The notes under the pieces were generated by a model. The model saw nothing but the letters and a program-made list of their open reading frames with translations, made no database searches and was not told where the DNA came from. DNA of 64,000 nt. It comes from Virgibacillus ndiopensis. Its GTDB lineage: Bacteria > Bacillota > Bacilli > Bacillales > Amphibacillaceae. Below are positions 43,438-53,400 of this stretch, in pieces; the stretch's first letter is position 1, and the number at the start of each line of letters is the position of its first letter. The stretch spans positions 372,001-436,000 of the forward strand of contig NZ_FZMZ01000004.1 in the NCBI RefSeq assembly GCF_900187325.1. The letters are read 5' to 3'. The position numbers were made by a program, and so were the translations under genes.

Positions 43438-44073
43438 TTAATCCCCCGCTTCGTTTTCAAGAATAGATACAACCTTACTAGCAGTTTCCTTAATTTTCGT
43501 AAAGTCCATCATTTCTTGTAAATGACCTTTTTTCCCTATCAAATAAAATGCGGTATTATGCGTGAAATTTCCGTTTCCATCTGGGATAACAATAACACCA
43601 AGCTCCTTCAGCAACGTGTCTAATTCAGCTTGATCCGTAATGCGTGCCATACGCCATGTTTCTCCATCACTACCAAAATACGTTCTATATTTTGCTAATA
43701 TTTTAGGGTTATCTCTTGCTGGATCAAAGCTAATACTTAAGAAGACGATATCCTCACCCATATATTTACGTGGTATCAAGTCATAAACTTGAGCCATGTT
43801 CATTTCTAATTGTGGACATACCGTTTTACAGCTTGTATACATAAATGTAAGAAATACATATTTATCATTACCAAATTCCTTAAACGTATAGGTTCTCTCT
43901 TGACTATCCTCCAATGTTACAGATGGAAACTTCGGTTTATCTTGTAATAGTTCATACGTTCTTGCGCTTTCCGCTGTATATGCTCTAAATCCATCAGTTT
44001 CAACATAAAACAATATGCTACCAAATAAAATCACAACGATAATTGCTAGTGTATTTTGATTATTTTTAATCAT
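43438..44073 (-). CDS. Sco-family copper chaperone
   Basis: A 211-residue membrane-anchored thioredoxin-fold protein from the ATG at 44073 behind GGTGAT. N-terminal anchor (TLAIIVVILFGSILF), then the copper-binding CKTVC in MYTSCKTVCPQ and the conserved His in GNFTHNTAFYLI. Sco proteins load the CuA centre of subunit II, which is encoded two genes upstream. Confidence 0.88.
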   Translation of the reverse strand: MIKNNQNTLAIIVVILFGSILFYVETDGFRAYTAESARTYELLQDKPKFPSVTLEDSQERTYTFKEFGNDKYVFLTFMYTSCKTVCPQLEMNMAQVYDLIPRKYMGEDIVFLSISFDPARDNPKILAKYRTYFGSDGETWRMARITDQAELDTLLKELGVIVIPDGNGNFTHNTAFYLIGKKGHLQEMMDFTKIKETASKVVSILENEAGD

Positions 44074-44158
44074 AATAATCACCATCCCTTAGCAAATGCT
44101 AAATGATAGAATTCGGAAGTCAGAATTGAGTTGTTCCTATCCGACTCCCGAACTCTGT

Positions 44159-45838
44159 CTACCATGTCTTAATTGGCGGTGATCCTGGAGGTGCATTAAC
44201 AATCATGTCTACTATTGGCACAACATATGCCATTGCAACAACCATTAGTAGTAATACGCTCCATAGCCCCCAACGCTCTGTCCACATTGGTGCTGGTAGT
44301 GCGTTATCCTCTGGTTCGGCAACCGGAAATGTCGTTTCTCCTTTTGGTGCAAAGAACATCATATTAATAACTGCATAAACTTGTATAATGACACCTAAAA
44401 GTAATAAAGATGCTCCGATACCCATTACATATTCATATGGTATCCAGCTTAATGCTCTTGGGTGATCTCCATATGTTGTAAAGGACGTACGGCGTGGGTC
44501 ACCTAGCAGCCCTACTAAATGCTGTGAACCCGCCATAAGAATCATGCCAACGGTCCATATAATTGTTTGAATAACTCCTAATCTATTCATTTGTGGTGTA
44601 AGCTTACGTTTGGTTAAATATGGAATTAGCCAATAACAAATTCCGAAAAATGTCATAACAACTGACATACCTACTGTTACATGAAAATGACCTACAACCC
44701 ACATCGTATTATGAATAACCTGATTCATCTGGTTACTCGTGTTGACAATTCCACCGGCACCACCGGGGATAAAGGAAATCATGGCAATCATTGGTGCTAA
44801 GAAACGAACATCTCCCCAAGGTAATTTCGTAATCCATCCCAGCAAGCCTTTACCGCCTTTTTTCCTTCCCGCACGTTCAAATACAGCAAACATGGCAAAT
44901 GCTGTCATTAATGAAGGAACAGCGATAGATAGACTCATAAATACATGCAGAAATTTAATTGACTCTGAGATTGCTGGATCAATGATCTGATGATGAAACC
45001 CACCAGGAATATTTAAAATTACAAGTAATATAACAACAAGACGAATTAATTTTTCATTAAAATGTCGTCCACCAATAATTTTTGGTACAATTACATACCA
45101 TGCAGAAGTTGCTACAAGGTACCAAATATTTACTAATGTGTGGCCAAACCACCAAAATAATGTACGATCGACCATAACATTCGTTGTCTCAACAATTCCC
45201 ATTGACCAAGGGATAAGTGTTAGCACCTCAATTGTTACACCGATACTTGCGAAAAACCATAATACGAAAACACCCATAGCGAAAAATGCTAATAATGGAG
45301 TTGTTTGACCTGGGTGTGTCTTTCTCCAATGACGGTAATTAATGAATACTCCGAAGCAGCAAGCCAGGATACCTAGTACCACAAATACTAATCCAACATA
45401 AAATATTGGATGTGCTGCTAACGGCGGATAAAATGTGTACAATACCGATGCTTCATTTAATACAATCATTGTAACTACTAATATTACCCCAATTATCATG
45501 AGAGAGAAGCCACTCCAAGCAAGTTTTCTAACCTTTGGCAGAAGCCCTCCTAATGAATGGGAAAGATTCGCATATTGGTAACCAATTGTAAATGTAGTAG
45601 AAAATACTAGTAACAATAAAATTCCATGTGCTGTTAATACTTGATAATAATTTAACCATGGCGGTAATTCTAGAAGTCCCGCCCGCTGCAGCCCTTGGAC
45701 TAAACCTAATATTCCACCAATAAGTAACGTTGCAAATGCTACTGACAAATAGGATAATGATATCTTTGCATCTTTTGTATTTACACCTAATGCTTTTATT
45801 GTCTTTTGTTGTAAGCTTAGTGCTGATAATTCTTTCAT
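44159..45838 (-). CDS. B-family heme-copper catalytic subunit with Tyr-to-Asn change, candidate CuA NO reductase
   Basis: A 559-residue, 13-helix catalytic subunit that would usually be annotated as b(o/a)3-type oxidase subunit I. It aligns with Thermus ba3 subunit I with almost identical numbering: low-spin heme His71 (TAHGILLLL), H233, H282 and H283 (GGFHHQ), H384 and H386 (VGHFHV). The key helix reads GHTLVN where the oxidase reads GHPIVY, so the Tyr cross-linked to His in oxygen reductases is Asn237. Oxygen reductases need this Tyr; oxidase-derived NO reductases lack it. With the CuA subunit this suggests an electrogenic CuA NO reductase. Ribosome site GGAGGGAC. Confidence 0.85.
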   Translation of the reverse strand: MKELSALSLQQKTIKALGVNTKDAKISLSYLSVAFATLLIGGILGLVQGLQRAGLLELPPWLNYYQVLTAHGILLLLVFSTTFTIGYQYANLSHSLGGLLPKVRKLAWSGFSLMIIGVILVVTMIVLNEASVLYTFYPPLAAHPIFYVGLVFVVLGILACCFGVFINYRHWRKTHPGQTTPLLAFFAMGVFVLWFFASIGVTIEVLTLIPWSMGIVETTNVMVDRTLFWWFGHTLVNIWYLVATSAWYVIVPKIIGGRHFNEKLIRLVVILLVILNIPGGFHHQIIDPAISESIKFLHVFMSLSIAVPSLMTAFAMFAVFERAGRKKGGKGLLGWITKLPWGDVRFLAPMIAMISFIPGGAGGIVNTSNQMNQVIHNTMWVVGHFHVTVGMSVVMTFFGICYWLIPYLTKRKLTPQMNRLGVIQTIIWTVGMILMAGSQHLVGLLGDPRRTSFTTYGDHPRALSWIPYEYVMGIGASLLLLGVIIQVYAVINMMFFAPKGETTFPVAEPEDNALPAPMWTERWGLWSVLLLMVVAMAYVVPIVDMIVNAPPGSPPIKTW

Positions 45839-45853
45839 TTATCTGTCCCTCCT

Positions 45854-46315
45854 TTACTTCACAACAATTGTAGTGGACATTAATTGATGCCCAGTTCCGC
45901 AATATTCATTACATAACACTAAATACTCACCTGGTTTATCAAATGTGTGTGAAATCCTTTGAATATGACCTGGCATAACCATAGCATTAATATTTGTCCC
46001 AGCAATTTGGAAACCATGTGTCACGTCTTTTGATGTCATAATGAAGTGAACCTCCGCACCCGCCGGAATTTCAATATTATTTGGATTAAAGCCGAATGTT
46101 TGCAATGTCATAACAACTTCATATTCATTTTCGCCAATTTTTGTAATACCAGGTTCATCAAAAGGCGCAGTCTGATCTACTTTTTGCGGATCGATTATTT
46201 CTTTATTACTTGGTGGCCCCATACCAAGTGCAAATGTTTGATAACCAACTATAATCATAAAAATGACTAAAATACCGGAGCTTATTGCAATCCACATTTC
46301 TTCTAAGCGATGCAT
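45854..46315 (-). CDS. CuA-bearing subunit II of the heme-copper enzyme
   Basis: A 153-residue subunit starting at the ATG at 46315 behind GGGAGGG: one N-terminal transmembrane helix (IAISSGILVIFMIIVGYQ) and an extracytoplasmic cupredoxin. CuA ligands are complete: His in DVTHGFQI, and LCNEYCGTGHQLM giving C, E, C, H, M. It accepts electrons for the catalytic subunit; no fused cytochrome c domain is present. The stop is 16 bases upstream of the subunit I start. Confidence 0.88.
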   Translation of the reverse strand: MHRLEEMWIAISSGILVIFMIIVGYQTFALGMGPPSNKEIIDPQKVDQTAPFDEPGITKIGENEYEVVMTLQTFGFNPNNIEIPAGAEVHFIMTSKDVTHGFQIAGTNINAMVMPGHIQRISHTFDKPGEYLVLCNEYCGTGHQLMSTTIVVK

Positions 46316-46328
46316 ATTCATACCCTCC

Positions 46329-46475
46329 CTAAATCCTTGACATATATAAACTAAATACTGCCACCCACATAATCACGATAACTGCTCCTACGAATCCAAC
46401 TGATATAAGCGTTCCTTTCAATGACTTTTCGTTAGATTCATCTACCTGCTTCATTGATCTATTTGTTCCCTCCAT
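46329..46475 (-). CDS. Single-helix subunit IIA of the heme-copper enzyme
   Basis: A 48-residue protein behind GGGAGGTTGG, with a polar start (NRSMKQVDESNEKS) and one transmembrane helix (TLISVGFVGAVIVIMWVAVF). B-family oxidases have such a small subunit (2A), which completes the missing helix of the short subunit II. It is the first gene of the operon. Confidence 0.75.
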   Translation of the reverse strand: MEGTNRSMKQVDESNEKSLKGTLISVGFVGAVIVIMWVAVFSLYMSRI

Positions 46476-46535
46476 TAACACCAACCTCCCTTATCTTATT
46501 TCCTCTATAGCATAGTGCCAATGTAAGTTACGAGT

Positions 46536-46551
46536 AGTGAAATAAATCACA
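46536..46551 (-). promoter_or_regulatory. Crp/Fnr-type box of the heme-copper operon
   Basis: AGTGA-AATAAA-TCACA, nine of ten consensus positions. A minus-strand -10 TATGCT lies at 46509-46514, placing the box centre about 42 bases upstream of the start point. A third half-site TGTGA follows at 46558-46562 with the same 6-base spacing. Confidence 0.6.
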
Positions 46552-46618
46552 TGAACCTGTGATTTTAATTACACCCTTTGAGAAAAACACGATATCGGCT
46601 AATTTATTGCATAAAAAA

Positions 46619-46656
46619 ATGGAGAAAAAACCTTGTCACATAGGGATTTTCTCCAT
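46619..46656. terminator. Terminator downstream of addA
   Basis: ATGGAGAAAA pairs with TTTTCTCCAT, with an inner CC/GG pair. It ends the addBA operon on the minus strand. Confidence 0.7.
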
Positions 46657-46700
46657 GAATGAATAACTATTATTAAATGCAATAAAATTGTCACAAAAAA

Positions 46701-49700
46701 CTAAGGTAATGGTAAAACTAATTGTTTTGCGAAGAAATAAAGATATGTTTCCTTCACCGGTTTATGCCAAATACTTTCAATGGCATGACGGTATAGGTTT
46801 AACTGGGTTTCATATCGCTTAGCAAGCTTTGATCTAACCTGATCTGTAACTTCATCCGGAATCGCGTCTGTTTTGTAATCTAAGATAATCCAACCATCAT
46901 CTTTTGGAATAAGACAGTCAATAACACCTTGAACCAATACCTGTTCATTGGTATCACTAGTCCAAGATGCATAAACTTGGTTAGCTGGTAACGTTATGCT
47001 AAAAGGTACTTCACGGTAAATAGTTGGTGCCTCCATCATAGACTGAGCAATTTCGGTTGTGAAAAATTGTTCGATTGCATGTACATCGATAATGTCTGCT
47101 TCAAGACGTGTAAGTATCTCTCGTTCAACCAACGACTCAATAAATTCTTGTATTTTCATCCTATCTAGCGGCTTTGTTAATGGAATATGCTGCATTACAG
47201 TATGCATAGCAGTTCCACGTTCTGCTGCTGATACTGTCTTTTCCTTTTGCATGAATTGTGGCCGTTTTACAATTGGTGGCTGGAATGATTGTACAAGTTG
47301 ATCTGCACTATACTCATCTTTTAATTCACGTTGTCGTTTGATTTCCGTTACAGATTGCTTCGCACGTGAGAATGCTGCTTGTTGAAATGGATATTGATAT
47401 GAAAGTCTTCTATTAACCTTATCCGTAAGTACATCGTCGTCTAGTGCTAATGGCTGCCAATTGACAATGTTTTCTTTAAGTTCAGCATCAACCTCTGAAG
47501 TCACTTCATCCAAATTTGCATATTCACTGGCATGAGCAACTATGACCTTCCATTCGGATGGATCCAACTGAATCTCATCCAATACTGCATCGCTCATTCC
47601 TTCTGTTCGTAAAGCTTCATTCGATTTATGGCGGATTAATGCAGGTCCGACCCAATCTAAATATGTCTTCGATTTAATTCGAAAATGTGCTGGTAGTATC
47701 CACTCAGAATGGTCAATCATCGTTTGCCATTTCTCTCGTTTCTTTTCAAACGAAGCGACACTTCCTACCATAACCAATTTTTCTTTTGCCCTCGTCAATG
47801 CAACATATAAGACGCGCATTTCTTCCGCTAAAAGTTCACGTAGTTTTTCTTCACGAAATGCATGAAACAGCAGTGTAGGGTACGTGATTCGTTTAATTGG
47901 ATCAATATATTTACTTGCAAAGCCAAGATCTTTATGCAATAAATATCGTTGATTTAAATCCTGCAGATTAAACTGTTTATCCATAGCACCTAAAATGACG
48001 ACAGGGAATTCAAGCCCCTTACTTTTATGAATGGTCATAATACGTACAACGTCTTCTTGTTCACTTAAGGCTCTCGCTGCTCCGAGATCCTCTCCACGCT
48101 CTTCCATTCGCTCAATAAACCGAAGGAAGCGGAATAATCCACGGAATGATGTTGTCTCATATCCACGTGCACGATCATACAGTGCTCGTAAGTTTGCCTG
48201 GCGCTGACGTCCTCCTGGCATTCCACCGACAAAATCATAGTAGCCGGTTTCGCGGTAAATTTGCCAGATTAACTCAGATAATGCCCCTTGTCTTGAAGCA
48301 AGACGAAAACTGTCAAGCTGTTCTAGAAAATTAGTTACTTTAACTGCTGTTTCATCCGTATTTTGCCGCTTAAATTTTTTCAATGCATCATAAAACGTTT
48401 GATATTTATCAGCAAGCCGAATTTGTGCAAGCTCTTCTTCATTCAATCCCACTATTGGTGAACGCAGTACGGATGCGAGTGGAATATCCTGTCTCGGGTT
48501 ATCAATAATTTTAAGAAAGCTCAGCATAATTTTTACTTCAATTGCTTCAAAATAACCAGTCGATAATTCTGCATATACTGGAATACCTTGCTTTTTCAAT
48601 TCATCGACAATGGTAGGAGCCCATGTCATTGATCGGAGCAAGATAACAACGTCACGATATTGCATATCACGCTGTACCTGGGTTGCTTTATCAACCACTT
48701 GAAGCGGAGTGTTTTCACTTTGACCTATCCACTGTTTTATTTTATCGGCATATGCACGTGCTTCAATTTGTGCTTTTTCTAAGTCTTGATAATTTTCATC
48801 TTCCTCTGCCGTCTCTTCTTTTTCCTCAGATGCCTCGCGATCAATAATTAATAACTCTGGTTCAGCTTCTGCAAGCGATTGCGAATCATACATATTATTG
48901 GCATAGATTAATTCAGCATCTTTGTCATAGTTTATTTCACCCAAATCCTCATCAAGAATCTGTCTGAAAATATAATTGGCACCAATTAAAACCTGTTTCC
49001 TGCTACGAAAATTACTGGCCAAATCAATTCGTTTCGCCTGATGCTGGGCCTGGGCGAACTTTTTATATTTCTGAATAAAAAGCGACGGTTCGGCATGGCG
49101 AAAACGATATATACTTTGTTTCACATCTCCAACCATAAACATATTACCGGGACCAGTTTGATCACTAATCAATGTCAAAATCGTTTCTTGTACAAGATTT
49201 GTATCCTGATATTCATCAACAAGCAATTCGGTAAATTGCTTCCTGTAATGAAGTGCCACACTTGATGGAATTGGGGAATCTGCTGTTGATGACTCATCGA
49301 TTAATAGCTGCAAACAGTAATGTTCCAAGTCGGAAAAATCGACAATCGCCTTCTCCCTTTTTTGCTCAGTAAATCGTGTTTTAAACTCCTTCACGATTTC
49401 AGTTAGTTGTTTAATAACAGGTGCAAGTTCCCGCATATCTTCAATGTGATTCGTTAAGTCCCGTGTAAACCATCCTTGCTTCATATCATTCCATCGTTTT
49501 TTGTAACTTTCCCTTAAGACTTTCACTTTCGCTTTTTTCTCGTCTGAGCAATCTATTTTTTTCGAAGACAATTTTGCAAATGAACTTGTTGCCATATATG
49601 CTTGTAGGTCATCCCATGAATTGAGATGTGCCAATGCATTTTGCAAGTTCTCCGCATCAGAATCAATCGCTTCTGCATAATGATACGGTCCATCACTTTC

Positions 49701-50423
49701 CCTTATTATGTCTAACGCGAGGGTTATTTCTTCGTTTATCGCATCAAAGTGACTTTTCACTTCACGCTTAATGATGGATAACCAAGGCAACTCCGTCTCC
49801 GTCCAATTATCTGGGATATTATACACTTCAGCTAGGTTATCCAGCCATTGTTCCGGCCAGGGATTCTGCACTGCAAATGTGTACAAATCAAGCACTAAGT
49901 TTTCTACATCGACATCACTGCGATCATTCGAAAAACGATCAACGACAGCAAAAAAGCGTTCCTGCTCCTCGCCCTCTTTGCCATACCATTCTTCAAATAA
50001 ATCATCTATTACTTCCTGTTTAATCAGATCCGCTTCCATATCATTAGCAATTCTGAATCCAGGATCAATATCGAGTAAATAGGCATATTGTTTTACAACG
50101 TCCAAACAAAACGAATGCAATGTTGAAATAGATGCTCGTTGTAGTAAGGATAACTGTTTCTTTAAATGTGTTGAAGACGGATCTTCCGCTAACGATTTTT
50201 CCAATGCTAACCCAACACGATTACGCATTTCCTGTGCCGCTGCATTGGTAAACGTAACAACGAGTAATGTATCGATATCAGCAGGATTGTCTTTATTAAT
50301 TAGTTTCTGGATAATGCGCTCGACTAGTACCGCGGTCTTACCAGAACCAGCTGCCGCCGCAACAAGTACGTCACTACCATCTGTATATATTGCTTCTGCT
50401 TGTTCCTTTGTCCAGTTAACCAT
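46701..50423 (-). CDS. addA: ATP-dependent helicase/nuclease subunit A
   Basis: A 1240-residue protein. UvrD-type helicase: Walker A AAGSGKT (24-30), DEYQDTN as motif II, and later VVRIMTIHKSKGLEFPVVI. C-terminal RecB-type nuclease: VQGVIDCLI, then ILDYKTD. With AddB it processes double-strand ends for recombination up to a Chi site. Its ATG overlaps the addB stop (TAATG). In B. subtilis sbcD and sbcC follow, but here a terminator and the heme-copper operon do. Confidence 0.97.
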   Translation of the reverse strand: MVNWTKEQAEAIYTDGSDVLVAAAAGSGKTAVLVERIIQKLINKDNPADIDTLLVVTFTNAAAQEMRNRVGLALEKSLAEDPSSTHLKKQLSLLQRASISTLHSFCLDVVKQYAYLLDIDPGFRIANDMEADLIKQEVIDDLFEEWYGKEGEEQERFFAVVDRFSNDRSDVDVENLVLDLYTFAVQNPWPEQWLDNLAEVYNIPDNWTETELPWLSIIKREVKSHFDAINEEITLALDIIRESDGPYHYAEAIDSDAENLQNALAHLNSWDDLQAYMATSSFAKLSSKKIDCSDEKKAKVKVLRESYKKRWNDMKQGWFTRDLTNHIEDMRELAPVIKQLTEIVKEFKTRFTEQKREKAIVDFSDLEHYCLQLLIDESSTADSPIPSSVALHYRKQFTELLVDEYQDTNLVQETILTLISDQTGPGNMFMVGDVKQSIYRFRHAEPSLFIQKYKKFAQAQHQAKRIDLASNFRSRKQVLIGANYIFRQILDEDLGEINYDKDAELIYANNMYDSQSLAEAEPELLIIDREASEEKEETAEEDENYQDLEKAQIEARAYADKIKQWIGQSENTPLQVVDKATQVQRDMQYRDVVILLRSMTWAPTIVDELKKQGIPVYAELSTGYFEAIEVKIMLSFLKIIDNPRQDIPLASVLRSPIVGLNEEELAQIRLADKYQTFYDALKKFKRQNTDETAVKVTNFLEQLDSFRLASRQGALSELIWQIYRETGYYDFVGGMPGGRQRQANLRALYDRARGYETTSFRGLFRFLRFIERMEERGEDLGAARALSEQEDVVRIMTIHKSKGLEFPVVILGAMDKQFNLQDLNQRYLLHKDLGFASKYIDPIKRITYPTLLFHAFREEKLRELLAEEMRVLYVALTRAKEKLVMVGSVASFEKKREKWQTMIDHSEWILPAHFRIKSKTYLDWVGPALIRHKSNEALRTEGMSDAVLDEIQLDPSEWKVIVAHASEYANLDEVTSEVDAELKENIVNWQPLALDDDVLTDKVNRRLSYQYPFQQAAFSRAKQSVTEIKRQRELKDEYSADQLVQSFQPPIVKRPQFMQKEKTVSAAERGTAMHTVMQHIPLTKPLDRMKIQEFIESLVEREILTRLEADIIDVHAIEQFFTTEIAQSMMEAPTIYREVPFSITLPANQVYASWTSDTNEQVLVQGVIDCLIPKDDGWIILDYKTDAIPDEVTDQVRSKLAKRYETQLNLYRHAIESIWHKPVKETYLYFFAKQLVLPLP

Positions 50424-53400
50424 TACATTCCCTCCCCATCGCGGAGCTTATCCAATATCTCATCGTCCCTCATATCTGTAAGTTTTCGATAATTGTTTTC
50501 CTCAAGAATCGGATCAAATTGACAAACAGAATGGAACGGACAAAACGTACATGCTATATTTTGCTTATGCTGATATGGATTTAAATGTACACCACCAGCA
50601 GTCATATCAATACCTGCATTCACCATTAACTGGTGTATGTGATCTTGGAGCTTAGAAAACGTATCGTTGTCCGCTATTTTTGAATGGCTATAAAAACCAC
50701 CATTTTTCTTTACTCCTGCAGGTACAATTTGACTTGAACCCGAGTTGAGCGATGTGTCCATCATTTTAACGATTTCCTCATTCGAGAGTAGTAATCCTTG
50801 CATTTTATATTTTTTAAAAATTTCATAGTCAATATCCTGATCAGTCATTCTTTGTTTGGCGGAAATCATTGGGTTATGCACATGGAAATATAGTACCCCA
50901 GCTGGTGTCGCTTTTACGCCTAACCACTGTTCAGATTGGGAGAGCACAACATCTAAATAAGTAAGCATCTGTAATGCAAGTCCATAATACACTTCAACAA
51001 GATTTAGCCCCTTGGCACTTGATTTATAATCGATAATCCGTAAAAATAAATCTTCCTCATTTAATGCTTTATCAACACGATCAATGCGCCCGCGAAGCAT
51101 TAATTCAAATCCATTTGGTAAATGTAATGTTACAGGTGAAAGTGTTTGGTTTTCACCAAACCCAAGCTCCAAGCCAACAGGAGAAAAATTACTCTGTCTT
51201 GCTTGTTCACTTAATACAAAGGCTGCTCGGGCAATAACTTCCTGCAGCTTCTGCTGAATGTATTTGTAACGATTGGAGCTGTGTAAAATTTGATGCTGTA
51301 AAATAGGTGCTAAATCTGTGACTGCTTTATGTGCATAGCTATCCGTATCGAGTTTATTCAGCTGCGCAAAGTTCTTTCCTTCTTCCTGAATCCATTCCGT
51401 TATTTTTTTCAATGCTTCATGAAAAAGCTGACCAATATCTGGTGCGTCTAGCTTATATGTTTTACGTTCTTCAAGACCTAAACTATATTTCGCAAAATGT
51501 TGATAGGAACAGCGGTGATACATTTCCAGTCTGGATACGCTTGCTTTTACTTGTTTCGGGTACAGTTTCTCAGTCGTTTCGGTTGATAGATTAATTGGTT
51601 TATTTTGATAATACAAGCTTTGTAATATAGTATAAGTTGTACCGAATTTTGGTTGATTGTTCATATACCAATTTAATACGTACCACCAGATTGGTTGAAC
51701 AGGGTAACCCTTTCTGTTACGAGAAAGCTGTGCCGTAAGTGCTGATCGTGTTTTTACTGGAGTAGTAATAAAACGATCTGCTTCAGTTAGTTCATCAGGA
51801 TCCTGCAGTAACAAGTGGTCACAGCATTTAGGGAATAATTCCTCAATTCGTTTGATTAATTGAGACGGCATTTTGGCCTTTCCCTCTTCATCACTTAATG
51901 GATAGCTTATCCAAAGACGATCTTTTGCTGCAGTAAAGGCTACATACATATAAAACCAATCATCAAGCAGCTTACGTTTACTGCTTTCAGCCAATTGCAT
52001 GCCATGTCCGGCGAGAATTTCTCGTTCACGTTCATTGATCATCCCATCGGACGGTGGCTTCATTGGCCATACACCATCATTGACACCTAGTAAAAATGCA
52101 CATTTCATTCCACTAATTCTCGAACGATCAATTGTTCCGACAATGACATGGTCAATGCTTGGTGGAACATGGGAAAACTTCAATGAATCAAATCCTGCGT
52201 CCATCGTCGAACGAAACGTTGATAATTTCATTGTTTCTTCGCCAGCTATTTCCACCATTTCATCAAGCAACTGAATGACAGCATTCCACACTTGCTCTTG
52301 CTCACGGCCTTTTTCAATTTGCCCCGCATCATCGTATACTTTCCGCATTTTCTCGAGTCGTTTAGCTGCGCCTAGACTCTCCAGCCATTCGTAAAGTACC
52401 CTGCACATATCTTCAACTGTACTGACGTTTCTTATTTGTTCATCAAACGGCTGTAAGGCTTGTACAACCTGCTTTCTATAAGCATTGATGCGTTGTTCTA
52501 TTTGTTTTTCAGAATCAGTCTGGGCTGCTTGGTCAAACCCACGGAATCGTCTAAAAGTCCAGTTTTTATCACTCGTCCAACGATCTCGTGAGCGAATTCC
52601 GTATTCGAGCACATAATTTTCCAATTCATCGATGGCGTCATTCGTCAAAGGATAGTTTGAATCTGTTGATGGGATAAACCCAGTTTTTAACACACGAAAA
52701 ATAGCATCATAACGCCAATTACCTTCAGCAATGTCTAATGCAGAACGAATTAGCTCAATTAACGAATGATTGAGCATTGTCCGTTTTTCATCAATAAAAA
52801 CAGGAATATTGTAATCACGAAAAATAGTATCGATTAAATCATGGTAACTATCTGTTTGTCGAATAAAAACTGCTATATCTCTATAACGATATTTTTCTTC
52901 GCGAACTAACCGGATAATCTCCTGTGCAGCACCTTCAACTTCAGCCCGTGGATGCACTGCTTCGGCAATCTGCAATGGCACATCCCCTTCATAAACTGGT
53001 GCTGGTCGAATGTCAAAATACTGCTCTAAATGGGCAAAATATGGCCGATCTTTAAATCTGCCATTTATAGGATCTAAACGAACCGTTTCTTCTATGGCTA
53101 TATTGTTTTCCAGTGCCATTGTCCGTAGTACATGGTATGTTTCTTTTGTTTGATAAAATAAATCAAGCTCATGCATGGCTATGTTTTCAGGATTGTCCAC
53201 CGTTAATGCAACCGTCACTCGTTTACATTTTTTCAATAAAGCCTCCACCACTTTAAGCTCCTGCGGTGTAAAGCGGTGAAACCCATCAATATATATTTCC
53301 GCATCGTTTAATAGTGGTGCATCTTTGACCTTTTCAGCAAGTAATTGTAATTGATCTTCACTATCAATATATTTATCTTGTAGTGCATATACTAATTTTT

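Noticed and set aside
45528-45902. A 124-codon minus-strand frame between the CuA subunit and catalytic subunit genes
   Set aside because: It overlaps both genes in another frame and has no conserved pattern.
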